Part shown: one piece after another, positions 27,570-36,743 of the stretch
Numbering within the stretch: position 1 is the first letter of the stretch
How the letters are laid out: each line of letters starts with the position of its first letter
Origin: Pseudoalteromonas sp. BSi20652
Lineage (GTDB): Bacteria; Pseudomonadota; Gammaproteobacteria; Enterobacterales; Alteromonadaceae
Length of the DNA stretch: 38,143 nt
Reading direction: 5' to 3'
Assembly: GCF_000239855.1 (NCBI RefSeq)
Contig: NZ_BADT01000055.1
Span: 1-38,143 of the forward strand
Notes under the pieces: generated by a model
Database searches by the model: none
Told to the model about the DNA's origin: nothing
The model's input: only the letters and a program-made list of their open reading frames with translations
Program-made: the position numbers and the translations under genes

Positions 27570-28094
27570 TTAGTCTTTAAACTCAATTTTATTCACTTCA
27601 AGTTTAAATTTTCCTTCCTGCTTGCCTGCAATCATAAAACCAAGTTGCCTAATATCACTAAAATCAATGCCTGGTTGCTGCTCCAATACACGGCCACGAA
27701 AAGTTAACGTAAAATCACGTGGGGTAAAGCTGATATCTGTCCATTCGTTTTTTACTGTTTTAAATGAGTGGGTGTAAGCAGGGCCGTCCAGGTAGTTACT
27801 TGTTCTAAGCCTAAGTTGATACGTTTGCCCATCGCCTTTTAAACGCAAATTTAAAGCCGTCGCATTTTGGCCTTGTGTATTGAGCTCAGTACGGATAGAG
27901 GCAAACCCCCCGTTATTTTTAAGCGATACATTACCTTCAAATACCAAAGCATCTTTTGTATGGCTTACTTGGCTATTAGACACGCCACCCATTACTGAAT
28001 CGTTCACAACATACCAGCGCTGGTTTGCGTTAACGTCTGCGCTTAGCAATAAAGCATTAAATAAAAAAAGAGATGAAAGTTGTTTAGTCGTCAT
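27570..28094 (-). CDS. exported CIA30-family protein
   Basis: The 174-aa precursor has a probable signal peptide (about residues 1-23) and a CIA30-type beta-sandwich: WYVVNDSVMGGVSNSQV, FEGNVSLKNNGGFASIRTE, LRLKGDGQTYQLRLR and FSDIRQLGFMIAGKQEGKFKLEV. In eukaryotes CIA30/NDUFAF1 helps assemble respiratory complex I. Bacterial members have mostly unknown roles, and an exported form argues against that one. It is transcribed alone on the minus strand. Confidence 0.85.
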   Translation of the reverse strand: MTTKQLSSLFLFNALLLSADVNANQRWYVVNDSVMGGVSNSQVSHTKDALVFEGNVSLKNNGGFASIRTELNTQGQNATALNLRLKGDGQTYQLRLRTSNYLDGPAYTHSFKTVKNEWTDISFTPRDFTLTFRGRVLEQQPGIDFSDIRQLGFMIAGKQEGKFKLEVNKIEFKD

Positions 28095-28182
28095 TGGTTT
28101 GCTCCTAAAGGCTATTACTAATTAATACGACCAGGCACATGAATTGTTCACTTAGTGTAAAACTAATTTCTTAATAATGTAC

Positions 28183-28446
28183 TAGGGTGTGTTGACTTTT
28201 GTGGATTGAAATTTGTTCAATTTAGGAGCTGCTGAATCCCGGCTCGAGGTTTGTAGCCTAGCGGGCTAAGGAAAAACCGAGCAACAAAGAGTCAACCGTC
28301 CTAGAAAGAACCCGAAAGGCAGCGCATGTTTGGCATTTATGCTGCGTTATCGCCTATTTATGGGGAACAACCACACCACATAGGCTCAGCCTTGCTTAAA
28401 TACCAAACATGCTGCAAATTCAACCACCAAAGATCAAAACGCCTTA
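28183..28446 (+). repeat. MITE-like element, degenerate copy 2
   Basis: This is visibly the same element as 3734-4001, in the same orientation and almost the same length (about 260 bp between TA dinucleotides at 28183-28184 and 28445-28446). They share the TGTGGATTGAAATTTGTTCA segment, the GAGCAACAAAGAGT segment and the GCTGCGTTATCGCCTATTTA segment. Its ends have drifted: GGGTGTGTTGACTTTTG on the left and CAAAGATCAAAACGCC on the right. This copy therefore looks older or no longer mobile. It separates the CIA30 gene from the RDD gene and fills most of the 427-bp gap at 28095-28521. Confidence 0.78.
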
Positions 28447-28521
28447 GTTTAAATTATCTTGAGCAAAAAATAAAAAACGCGTAAGTTAACCAAGTTACCT
28501 ATTTTAATAACAAGAAAATAA

Positions 28522-29532
28522 ATGAAAGCCACAGAAATAGAACAATTAGAATTATCGAATTCTGAAACCAGAGAAGTTATTACCCCCTTCGCCTTTAAAG
28601 TTGACAGTGCTTTACTGGGCTTGCCTTTAGCCACGCCAATTCGCCGTGCACTAGCGATTATTATTGATGTTGCACTGATATTTTTAGCGGCCAAGCTTAG
28701 CGCGGCTTTAATAGCATTTGTCGCGGCTATGGCCTTTTATAAAGGCACGGCACAGCAATACCTTCCAAAAATGTCGAATGTGTGGCGAAGAATATTAAAA
28801 ATAACGGCAGCAAGTATTTTATTTGTAAGCGCTCTTGCTGTGCTTTCAATTGGCATAGATTACTTAGAAGGCGATGACCCTGTTCAAGGCTTAACTGTTC
28901 AAGGCTTAAAAATACAGGATGAGATTCAGCTTACCTCCACAGAAAAAAAGCAGGTAAATGCCTACTTAGTGCAAACAGCCGACGAAAGCTGTGAGCAACT
29001 TTGCCAACAAAATGCGCTTGATAATTTGATAGGGCAAGTACCCAAATTAGCCGAAATGGACGACTTACAAAACCCACAACTTGCAAAAGCATTTTTACAA
29101 TTATTAGTGTTTGGTGAAAATAATGAATTAAAGCTTGCGCAGTTAATAGAAGATAAACCCGCACAAACAACCACAAACAGTATTTTGCAGTGGAGCAAGG
29201 GCATTATTCAAGACCTAGGCCTAGGTTTTGGCTGGGCTACTGTTTACTTTACGTTGTTCTCGTTACTTTGGCGCGGCCAAACACCGGGTAAAAAGGTATG
29301 TAATATTCGTGTGGTTGCCTTAAGCGGTGAGCCATTAGGTTTATTAGATTGTTTTGGTCGCTACGGCGGCTACGGCGCAGGCTTTGCTACGGGGTTATTA
29401 GGGTTTTTACAGATATATTGGGATCCAAACAGACAAGCCATTCAAGATAAAATATCAGCCACAGTAGTTATTAAAGGCAACTTGAATCAAGTTGTAAATG
29501 TTGAAACGGTAGAAGAGACTGTAAAAAGTTAG
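28522..29532 (+). CDS. RDD-family membrane protein with large soluble loop
   Basis: The 336-aa protein has RDD features: R41-R42 and D49 at the first helix, GQTPGKKV (252-259) after a later helix, and the terminal QDKISATVV. Membrane segments lie at about 43-73, 92-112, 232-250 and 283-300. A hydrophilic insertion of about 110 residues (112-225) between the second and third helices contains C157 and C161 (CEQLC). RDD proteins include proposed transporters and Na+/H+ antiporters; no substrate can be read here. The hydrolase gene follows 29 bp later. Confidence 0.85.
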   Translation: MKATEIEQLELSNSETREVITPFAFKVDSALLGLPLATPIRRALAIIIDVALIFLAAKLSAALIAFVAAMAFYKGTAQQYLPKMSNVWRRILKITAASILFVSALAVLSIGIDYLEGDDPVQGLTVQGLKIQDEIQLTSTEKKQVNAYLVQTADESCEQLCQQNALDNLIGQVPKLAEMDDLQNPQLAKAFLQLLVFGENNELKLAQLIEDKPAQTTTNSILQWSKGIIQDLGLGFGWATVYFTLFSLLWRGQTPGKKVCNIRVVALSGEPLGLLDCFGRYGGYGAGFATGLLGFLQIYWDPNRQAIQDKISATVVIKGNLNQVVNVETVEETVKS

Positions 29533-29561
29533 GTTTGCTCTTATTAATTACAAGGATGATT

Positions 29562-30410
29562 ATGAAAGCTTTATTAATGGCGTTTAGTTATCTGTATTTT
29601 ATTACAGCTTCGTATGCGTCAGAAAATATTGTGTTAGCAAAAACACATCAGCTTAAGTCTATTATTTTAGGTGAGAAGCGCAGTTATAGTGTTTATTTAC
29701 CGCCAAGCTACAAGCAAAACCTCGAACGAGTATATCCTGTTATTTACCTACTTGATGGCGACCCAACCCATTTAAAAGCCTTAGCGGGGCTTGTTGAAGC
29801 ACTCAGTACTGAGCGGCTAGAAAAACAAATTCAACAAGCAATTATTGTCGCTGTTCCTAATAGTAAAAATGCGATAAGAGAGCGCGACTTTACCCCTACC
29901 AATGTCGATTGGACTTTTAACGGTAAGCTACTCGAAAAATTTGAAAACATTGGCAATGCCGCAAACTACACCGCTTTTTTTGAAAAAGAACTTATTCCCT
30001 TCATTAATAAAAATTACCGTACATCAAATAAGCGGGTATTAATTGGGGAATCTTTCGGCGGCTTGTTCGCAAGTTATGTTTTACTTACCAATCACTCTTT
30101 ATTTACTGATTACTTAATTATTGATGCAACCTACCTTTGGGATAATAATTATCTCAATCGTTATTTTGACGAACAACAACTTATAAATAAGCAGCTTAAA
30201 GGCAATGTATATTTTACTTTTGCTAATAATGCAGCTTTTGGTGAAATTGGAGAGGCTAATTATAAATGGGGCTTAGAGCTTGCTAAAAAACTAAAAGCGC
30301 ACCCGAGTAACAGTTTATATATAAATCAACGTTACTTTGAAGAAGAAGCTCATGGCACGGTGGCAGCGCTTAGTTGGTATTATGGTTTAAAAAGCTTATT
30401 ACAAAAATAA
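29562..30410 (+). CDS. exported esterase-D-type alpha/beta hydrolase
   Basis: The frame is open from a TTG at 29535, but the ATG at 29562 has an AAGGA site 5 bp upstream and begins a clean signal peptide (about residues 1-19, ASYA), so it is preferred (282 aa). The nucleophile S164 sits in IGESFGGLFASY and the likely catalytic H264 in EEAHGT. The early VYLPPSY and YPVIYLLDGD segments match the PF00756 esterase group, which includes siderophore esterases such as IroE. A periplasmic esterase is likely. Its substrate is unknown, and no siderophore genes are nearby. Confidence 0.85.
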   Translation: MKALLMAFSYLYFITASYASENIVLAKTHQLKSIILGEKRSYSVYLPPSYKQNLERVYPVIYLLDGDPTHLKALAGLVEALSTERLEKQIQQAIIVAVPNSKNAIRERDFTPTNVDWTFNGKLLEKFENIGNAANYTAFFEKELIPFINKNYRTSNKRVLIGESFGGLFASYVLLTNHSLFTDYLIIDATYLWDNNYLNRYFDEQQLINKQLKGNVYFTFANNAAFGEIGEANYKWGLELAKKLKAHPSNSLYINQRYFEEEAHGTVAALSWYYGLKSLLQK

Positions 30411-30499
30411 ATTTTAATTTATATACTAGGTTAGTGAAAGTAGTGATTTTGGGTATATTGTTAACGAAATTTAGTAGTGAAAAATTAAAAGGGAATTAA

Positions 30500-30949
30500 A
30501 TGAGTAATAATTTTAATGAGGCTATAAAGGGCTTTTTTTGGGGAATAGGGTTTGTAATAGCAACACTCGGTGGTATCAGTGTGTACGCGCTAACAATAGC
30601 CTCAGAAGTTGATAGTGGCTTTAAAGAGCAGGTATCAAATAAAGCATTGGAAGGCACTGACGACTTAAGTAGTGATTATAAACTTACCCTTTCTGACGTT
30701 TTTAAAGAAAATGGGCGAGTAAGAATAACTGCCGAGTTAAAAAATATCACCAATGAAAGCATATATGCAGGTGGTGTTATAGCATCTACATTCGATAAAA
30801 ACGGAAAGTTTGTTGGTAATTGTTTAGGTAAAAGCGATGACATTTTTATAGAACCAAATAAAAGTAGCTATATTGATATTCATTGTAATCTACTGAGGCC
30901 ACAGGTGAGCAGAGTACACTCAGCAAAGCTAAAGTTTAAGTGGTTTTGA
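30500..30949 (+). CDS. membrane-anchored protein of unknown function
   Basis: The 149-aa protein has one N-terminal membrane helix (about residues 10-34) and a beta-rich domain (about 58-149). That domain contains the pattern VRITAELKNITNESIYAGGVIASTFDKNGKFVG, like FxLYD or DUF3426-type single-domain proteins. C108 and C129 could form a disulfide if the domain is periplasmic. I do not recognise a specific family. It stands alone with its own GGGAA ribosome-binding site. Confidence 0.7.
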   Translation: MSNNFNEAIKGFFWGIGFVIATLGGISVYALTIASEVDSGFKEQVSNKALEGTDDLSSDYKLTLSDVFKENGRVRITAELKNITNESIYAGGVIASTFDKNGKFVGNCLGKSDDIFIEPNKSSYIDIHCNLLRPQVSRVHSAKLKFKWF

Positions 30950-31284
30950 TAGTTGTTGTAAACTACCCCCATAGAAAGCAAAAAGCATAACGAGTATTTA
31001 TGGCTAAAAAGTTATTTAGTTGGGAGCGAGGACGCCAATAGTCGGGTTACGATAAAATGTTACTATGCTGTATGCTAACCCCATTTAAATTTGATACTTA
31101 ATTAAACTCCCCCAGGTAAGTGAAATAAAGTCGCATACCGATAAAGTTAAAGTCGGTTGGCATTATAGGCTCAATCTCAATATTGTATTGAGGTATGCCG
31201 TTAAAGGTGGTGAGTTTATTTGTGAAAACCCAACAATAAACACCTTTTTTAAATAGCTGTCCACCGACAGCTATAAATTTTAAT
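30950..31284. other. intergenic stretch with a remnant-like open frame
   Basis: On the minus strand a 72-codon frame runs from a TTG inside the end of lnt (31316) to a TAA at 31098. It encodes a beta-rich sequence ending MPTDFNFIGMRLYFTYLGEFN. It has no good start or ribosome-binding site and could be the C-terminal remnant of a lost secreted protein. The rest of the stretch shows nothing I can name, and no clear terminator for lnt. Confidence 0.3.
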
Positions 31285-32847
31285 TCACTTTCTAAACCTA
31301 ACCCCAAAACCACCAAGACCCATCAACAACACAAATCCCCATACAAACACATTGCCGTATTGGCTGTACACACTGTCGCCTTGAATAAGTTTTACATCGG
31401 CTTTTAATACAGCGGCTTCAAACTGTGGCATGGTTTGTTGTGTGTGGCTTATTGGGTCATATACAGCGCTTACCCCATTGTTGGTAACACGTACCAGTGG
31501 GCGTTGAAGTTCGAGCGCGCGCATACGGGCTATTTGCATGTGTTGCAAAGGCCCAATGGAGTCTCCAAACCAGGCATCGTTACTTACAGTAAAGAGTAGA
31601 TCGGAGTCGCTTTTGTAATTACCGCGTACTAAGTCGGCAAAAACAATTTCGTAGCAAATAGCGGGGAGTAAGTTATAGCCATTGGCGCGTAAGTTGTTTT
31701 GCACTTTGTCGCCACGGGTAAACGATGACATAGGTAAATCGAATAATGGGGCAATAGGGCGCAAAAAGTCTTGAAACGGTACAAATTCGCCAATAGGTAA
31801 TAGCTGGTGTTTTTGATAGCGGTTTTTATCAAGGTAATGATAATGCCCGTGCTCGTCGCCGCGTTCTTTATTACCGACCACAATAAGCGTGTTGAATATA
31901 TTTTTGGTGTCTCGCTGATAGTCAACAATACCCGTTACAAGGGCGGTTTGATTAAACGAGGCTGCACTGTCTAAATTGGCTAGGTAGGAATCAGCAAGCA
32001 TTTCTATTTCAGGCACTGCGGCTTCTGGCCATACTATTAAGTCGGCATCCCAATGTGGGCGTGTCATGTCTTGGTATTTGCTCATTGTGGTCCAAAACTC
32101 ACTTGGCTCAAAGCGCAGGTGTTGCTGTATGTTCCCTTGTACGAGCAATACTGACATGTTTTTATCTGTGTAATGAATACTACCTGTGGTGTTTGCACCT
32201 GTAAAAATAAGCGCAACAGCTGTAGCAGTAACCGCTGGGGTTTTAAAATCTTTTTGGGTAAGTCTATATAGTGCAAAGCCAATAGCGACACAGGTAAGTG
32301 TTAAGCCAAACTCGCCAATATAAGGGGCAAGCAACCTTAAAGGTCCGTCGGTTTGTGTATAGCCAAAACTTAACCACGGGAAACCGGTAAGTACGGTGCC
32401 ACGTAAATACTCGCTAATTGCAAAGCAGGCAATAAGCAATGCGCCAAAGCTTTTAGGACCAGTGGCAAAGCGTGTAGTTGCCCAAAAGGCAAGTGCGGGA
32501 AATAATGCTAAGTAGGCGCACAAAAAAGCCATTAACGAGAGCGACGCTATAAGCGGCATACCGCCAAAGGTGGCAATAGAAACATGTACCCAGCTTATAC
32601 CTGCACCAAACCAGCCTAGGCCAAATATAAAGCCATATTTAGCAGCGGTTTTTGCGTGTGCTTTACCGGTATTATTGGGATTAATGCAAAAAATTATGGC
32701 TGCAAGGCTGATAAATACGATGGGCCAAATTTCAAAGGGGGCATAGCCAAAAGTTAAAACAAGGCCCGCAACGAGTGCGAGCCATGCTTTTTTATCTTTT
32801 GCTAATACGGTAAGCCTAGTTAGCAGTTTCTTCACTGTCGTTATCAT
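31285..32847 (-). CDS. lnt: apolipoprotein N-acyltransferase
   Basis: The 520-aa inner-membrane enzyme adds the third acyl chain to lipoproteins. Six or more N-terminal membrane helices are followed by a periplasmic nitrilase-fold domain with the catalytic triad E275 (VWPEAAVPE), K346 (YQKHQLLPIGEFVPF) and C398 (PAICYE), then a final helix. Its start overlaps corC by 32 bp. It matures the many lipoproteins in this window (LptE, RlpA, the peptidase, the lyase-like protein). Confidence 0.97.
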   Translation of the reverse strand: MITTVKKLLTRLTVLAKDKKAWLALVAGLVLTFGYAPFEIWPIVFISLAAIIFCINPNNTGKAHAKTAAKYGFIFGLGWFGAGISWVHVSIATFGGMPLIASLSLMAFLCAYLALFPALAFWATTRFATGPKSFGALLIACFAISEYLRGTVLTGFPWLSFGYTQTDGPLRLLAPYIGEFGLTLTCVAIGFALYRLTQKDFKTPAVTATAVALIFTGANTTGSIHYTDKNMSVLLVQGNIQQHLRFEPSEFWTTMSKYQDMTRPHWDADLIVWPEAAVPEIEMLADSYLANLDSAASFNQTALVTGIVDYQRDTKNIFNTLIVVGNKERGDEHGHYHYLDKNRYQKHQLLPIGEFVPFQDFLRPIAPLFDLPMSSFTRGDKVQNNLRANGYNLLPAICYEIVFADLVRGNYKSDSDLLFTVSNDAWFGDSIGPLQHMQIARMRALELQRPLVRVTNNGVSAVYDPISHTQQTMPQFEAAVLKADVKLIQGDSVYSQYGNVFVWGFVLLMGLGGFGVRFRK

Positions 32848-33700
32848 CAGCCTTAGGAACGGTGACTTGCAGTTGCAAAATACGACGATTGTCGGCGTTG
32901 GTTACTTTAAATTGGTAACCATCTATGTCAATCGTTTCACCACGGCTTGGCATATGGCCAAATGCGTGCAGTACAGTTCCGCCAATAGTATCGGCTTCGT
33001 CTGTGCTGTAGCCTGTTTTAAAATGCTCGTTAAAGTCATCTACAGGTGTGAGTGCTTGCACTACGTGGACATGTTTAGCAAGTTGACGAATATCTTGATG
33101 TTCTTCTTCTTCGTCGTGCTCATCTTCGATTTCGCCAACAATTATTTCAAGAATATCTTCAATCGTTACCAAGCCCGATACGCCGCCGTATTCGTCAATA
33201 ACTACAGCCATATGGTAGCGTTGCTGACGGAATTCGTTTAGCAATGTATCAACACGTTTGCTTTCAGGTACTACCATTGCTGGGCGTAAATAATCGCGTA
33301 TTGATGGTAAATGCTCGTCTTTATTTAAGATCAGTGGCAATAAATCTTTAGCGAGTAAAAAACCTTCTACATGATCTTTGTCTTCAATCACCACTGGAAA
33401 ACGTGAGTGAGTTGAGTCAACCATCATTGGAATTAGTTCTTCAAGCGGGCTGTCGATCTCAAGAGTGATCATTTGTGAGCGCGGAACCATTATGTCTCGC
33501 ACTTTAAGCTCAGACACGCCAAGCACACCTTCTATCATCTCTTTTGTTTCTGGATCGATTACGTCTCGTTCTTGCGCATCGGCAATAACTTCGACCAGCT
33601 CTTCTCTATTCTGGGGTTCCCCTTGCAACATTTGGGCTATTCTGCCCAACCACGTTTTGCCAGAAGAACCCTGGCTAGATTGCGAGTTACCGTCGCTCAT
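32816..33700 (-). CDS. corC: CorC/YbeX CBS-domain protein
   Basis: The 294-aa cytoplasmic protein has two CBS domains (about residues 70-130 and 135-190; KVRDIMVPRSQM begins the pair) and a C-terminal CorC_HlyC domain (about 205-285). CorC was linked to Mg2+/Co2+ efflux through CorA, and YbeX also to ribosome metabolism. It lies between ybeY and lnt, overlapping lnt by 32 bp, as in E. coli. Confidence 0.95.
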   Translation of the reverse strand: MSDGNSQSSQGSSGKTWLGRIAQMLQGEPQNREELVEVIADAQERDVIDPETKEMIEGVLGVSELKVRDIMVPRSQMITLEIDSPLEELIPMMVDSTHSRFPVVIEDKDHVEGFLLAKDLLPLILNKDEHLPSIRDYLRPAMVVPESKRVDTLLNEFRQQRYHMAVVIDEYGGVSGLVTIEDILEIIVGEIEDEHDEEEEHQDIRQLAKHVHVVQALTPVDDFNEHFKTGYSTDEADTIGGTVLHAFGHMPSRGETIDIDGYQFKVTNADNRRILQLQVTVPKADDNDSEETAN

Positions 33701-33722
33701 TGCGTCTAATTGCTCCGTTAAT

Positions 33723-34181
33723 TTAAATATCGTCCCGGTATGGGTCTGCTATGTTTAGCTCTGCAAGTATTTGCTTTTCGATGCTTTCCATTTGCAAAGC
33801 GTCTTCACTCTTTATATGGTCAAATCCAAGCAAATGCAAGCATCCGTGAATAACCATGTGGGCAAAATGGTCATGAAATGACTTCTCTTGCTCAATTGCT
33901 TCAGCTAATACAATGGCTGGGCAAATAATTAAATCACCAACCAAGGGAATATCTATGCCTGGTGGTGCTTCAAATTCGAACGACAGTACGTTGGTCGGTT
34001 TATTTTTACCGCGATAGTCGTTATTTAGCTGTTGCGATTGCGCTTCGTCGCTAATAACGATACTGAGTTCGGACTCATCACGGTATTGGCTAAGGGCTTT
34101 GTCGGCCCACAGTGCAAATTGCTCTTCGCTTGGGAGGTTGTCAAACTCACAGGCTATTTGTAAATCAAGTTCGGTTGTCAA
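33723..34181 (-). CDS. ybeY: endoribonuclease YbeY
   Basis: The frame could start as far upstream as 34292, but that would run 107 bp into ybeZ. The TTG at 34179-34181 begins TTELDLQIACE, which aligns with the known N-terminus, lies 4 bp after the ybeZ stop and gives the usual 152 aa. The zinc motif HGCLHLLGFDH provides H112, H116 and H122. YbeY matures 16S rRNA 3' ends and contributes to ribosome quality control. An AAAGAG sequence in the end of ybeZ may be its ribosome-binding site. Confidence 0.95.
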   Translation of the reverse strand: MTTELDLQIACEFDNLPSEEQFALWADKALSQYRDESELSIVISDEAQSQQLNNDYRGKNKPTNVLSFEFEAPPGIDIPLVGDLIICPAIVLAEAIEQEKSFHDHFAHMVIHGCLHLLGFDHIKSEDALQMESIEKQILAELNIADPYRDDI

Positions 34182-34185
34182 AGTA

Positions 34186-35244
34186 TTACTCTTTAGTAGT
34201 AGGCTGTTGAAGAGCAGCGAGTGCGTCTTTTGCATTTTGCTTTTCAATGCGCTTAAGTCGCTCGCTTTCGTCGTTACGCTCATAGGCTTCAACTATGCGT
34301 GCTACAACAGGGTGGCGTACTACGTCTTGGGCTTTAAAGTAGTTAAAGCTAATTTCGTTTACGCCATCAAGTACTTCCATTGCATGGCGAAGGCCTGAGC
34401 GTGTGCCACGAGGTAAATCAACCTGTGTTATATCGCCTGTAATAACCGCTTTTGAGTTAAACCCTATACGGGTTAAAAACATTTTCATTTGCTCAGCGGT
34501 GGTATTTTGGCTTTCATCTAAAATAATAAAGGCATCGTTTAAAGTACGTCCGCGCATGTAAGCAAGCGGTGCGACTTCGATGATATTTTTTTCGATGAGC
34601 TTTTCTACTTTTTCAAAACCTAGCATTTCAAAAAGCGCGTCGTAAAGAGGGCGCAAGTATGGGTCTATTTTTTGACTTAAATCACCGGGTAAAAAACCAA
34701 GTTTTTCGCCAGCTTCTACAGCAGGGCGCGTTAATAATATGCGGCGTATTTCTTGGCGCTCAAGGGCGTCAACGGCGGCAGCAACTGCAAGGTAGGTTTT
34801 ACCCGTACCAGCAGGACCTATACCAAAGGTTATGTCGTGGTTTAAAATATTAGCCACATAAACACCTTGGTTGTCGTTACGTGGTTTAATAACACCACGG
34901 CGCGTTTTAATCACCATTTCTTTGCCGTAAGCGCTGCTTGATGCGTCTTGCTCTAGGGCTTTTGATTCGGTAATAGCTAGATGAACGGCTTCGGGTTCTA
35001 TTTCGCCTAAAACACCACGCACTGGCTGAGTATCAACATAAAGGTTTTTTAAGATTTCTACAGCGCCAGCGCAGTTGTGTAGTTTACCGGTTACTTTAAA
35101 AAAGTTGTCACGGTGAATTATTTCAACAGCCAGGTGACGTTCAATTTGTTTGATATTTTCGTCAAACGGGCCACATAAAGAAGAAAGGCGTTTGTTATCG
35201 GCAGGTTCTAAATAAATCTCTAATGTTTTTAACTGATTACTCAA
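34186..35244 (-). CDS. ybeZ: PhoH-like ATPase YbeZ
   Basis: The 352-aa protein has an N-terminal KH-like segment and a PhoH ATPase domain with Walker A GPAGTGKT (143-150) and Walker B DAFIILDESQN (about 237-247). It interacts with YbeY in other bacteria. The start is a TTG at 35242-35244 with a good AGGAAG site just upstream. A hairpin (35264-35283) precedes it in the gap from miaB. Confidence 0.96.
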   Translation of the reverse strand: MSNQLKTLEIYLEPADNKRLSSLCGPFDENIKQIERHLAVEIIHRDNFFKVTGKLHNCAGAVEILKNLYVDTQPVRGVLGEIEPEAVHLAITESKALEQDASSSAYGKEMVIKTRRGVIKPRNDNQGVYVANILNHDITFGIGPAGTGKTYLAVAAAVDALERQEIRRILLTRPAVEAGEKLGFLPGDLSQKIDPYLRPLYDALFEMLGFEKVEKLIEKNIIEVAPLAYMRGRTLNDAFIILDESQNTTAEQMKMFLTRIGFNSKAVITGDITQVDLPRGTRSGLRHAMEVLDGVNEISFNYFKAQDVVRHPVVARIVEAYERNDESERLKRIEKQNAKDALAALQQPTTKE

Positions 35245-35263
35245 AATTGCTTCCTATAGTACT

Positions 35264-35283
35264 GCGCCAGCGTTAACTGGCGC
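35264..35283 (-). other. intercistronic hairpin between miaB and ybeZ
   Basis: GCGCCAG (35264-35270) and CTGGCGC (35277-35283) form a perfect 7-bp GC-rich stem with a 6-nt loop. On the minus strand no U run follows, so it is not a normal terminator. It lies just upstream of the ybeZ ribosome-binding site and may affect mRNA processing or partial readthrough. Confidence 0.5.
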
Positions 35284-35294
35284 TAATAGTGTGA

Positions 35295-36743
35295 CTAAGG
35301 AACGAAAGTAGCTACGCCAATTTCGTTAACAGTGTCTGGTTTTGGCTCTGCAGCTGCAGCTTTAGTTAAAATAGCTGAAGGCGCGATTTCACGTCGTAAG
35401 TTCATTTCTGATTCTGTACGAATTAAGTCACCACGTAAAGAGTTAGGTAGTGCTTCGGTAATACGTACGTCAACAAACTGTCCGATCACTGTGTGCGGGC
35501 CAACAAAATTTACTACGCGGTTATTTTCGGTACGGCCACGTAATTCCATTGGGTTCTTTTTAGAAGGACCTTCAACAAGTATACGTTGCTCTGTATCGAA
35601 CATTTGACGGCTAATTTGCTGCGCCATTTGTGTAATACGGTTTTGTAGTAAGTATAAGCGTTCTTTTTTCTCTTGCTCTGTTACGTCATCTGGCAAATCT
35701 GCCGCTGGCGTACCTGGGCGGGCACTGTAAATAAAGCTAAAGCTCATATCAAAACCAATGTCGCTAATAAGCTTCATGGTTGCTTCAAAGTCTTCTTTAC
35801 TTTCGCCTGGGAAACCAATAATGAAATCTGACGACATGCTTAAGTTAGGACGAATTTTACGTAACTTACGAATTGTCGATTTGTATTCAATTGCCGTATG
35901 GCCACGCTTCATTAGGTTTAATATACGGTCTGAACCACTTTGTACTGGTAGGTGTAAGTGATCTACAAGCTCTGGTACATCGGCGTAAACGTCAATGATG
36001 TCTGGGGTAAATTCTACCGGATGCGATGTGGTGTAACGAATACGGTCAATACCATCAATAGCAGCAATAAGACGAATTAAATCTGAGAAATAACATATTT
36101 CGCCATCGTGCGTGTCCCCGCGGTATGCGTTTACGTTTTGGCCTAGTAGGTTTACTTCACGTACGTTTTGCTCAGCAAGCTGTGCAATTTCCAGTAATAC
36201 GTCATCTACTGGGCGGCTAACTTCTTCACCGCGAGTATACGGTACAACACAAAAAGTACAGTATTTAGAACAGCCTTCCATAATTGATACAAATGCAGAT
36301 GGGCCATCCGCTTTTGGCTCTGGTAGGCGGTCAAACTTTTCAATCTCTGGGAATGAAATATCAACAACCGATGAGCCTTTGTTGCCTTGCACTTGTTTAA
36401 TCATTTCTGGTAAACGGTGTAGCGTTTGCGGGCCAAAAATAACATCTACAAATGGCGCACGTTGGCGAATAGAGTCACCTTCTTGTGAGGCAACACAACC
36501 ACCTACACCAATTATTAAGTCTGGCTTGTCGTCTTTTAACAACTTCCAACGACCTAACTGGTGAAATACTTTTTCTTGTGCTTTTTCACGAATTGAACAG
36601 GTGTTAAGTAAGATTACGTCGGCATCTGTTGCATCATCAGTTAGCTGGTAGCCGTTGGTGGCATCTAAAAGTTCAGCCATTTTCTGAGAGTCGTATTCGT
36701 TCATCTGACAACCCCAGGTTTTAATATGCAGCTTTTTGCTCAT
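35295..36743 (-). CDS. miaB: tRNA-2-methylthio-N6-dimethylallyladenosine synthase
   Basis: The 482-aa radical-SAM methylthiotransferase modifies A37 of tRNAs reading UNN codons. The N-terminal UPF0004 domain has C12, C49 and C83. The radical-SAM triad is C158, C162 and C165 in [13 protein letters not shown] domain lies near 385-445, followed by an Ala/Lys-rich extension ending VATFVP. It is the first gene of the minus-strand operon and is divergent from the ubiF-like gene. Confidence 0.97.
   Translation of the reverse strand: MSKKLHIKTWGCQMNEYDSQKMAELLDATNGYQLTDDATDADVILLNTCSIREKAQEKVFHQLGRWKLLKDDKPDLIIGVGGCVASQEGDSIRQRAPFVDVIFGPQTLHRLPEMIKQVQGNKGSSVVDISFPEIEKFDRLPEPKADGPSAFVSIMEGCSKYCTFCVVPYTRGEEVSRPVDDVLLEIAQLAEQNVREVNLLGQNVNAYRGDTHDGEICYFSDLIRLIAAIDGIDRIRYTTSHPVEFTPDIIDVYADVPELVDHLHLPVQSGSDRILNLMKRGHTAIEYKSTIRKLRKIRPNLSMSSDFIIGFPGESKEDFEATMKLISDIGFDMSFSFIYSARPGTPAADLPDDVTEQEKKERLYLLQNRITQMAQQISRQMFDTEQRILVEGPSKKNPMELRGRTENNRVVNFVGPHTVIGQFVDVRITEALPNSLRGDLIRTESEMNLRREIAPSAILTKAAAAEPKPDTVNEIGVATFVP

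Noticed and set aside
29535-29561. TTG start for the hydrolase gene
   Set aside because: The ATG at 29562 has an AAGGA site at the right distance and starts the signal peptide.
34182-34292. N-terminal extension of ybeY overlapping ybeZ by over 100 bp
   Set aside because: The extension does not resemble YbeY proteins. The TTG at 34181 gives the normal N-terminus and length.
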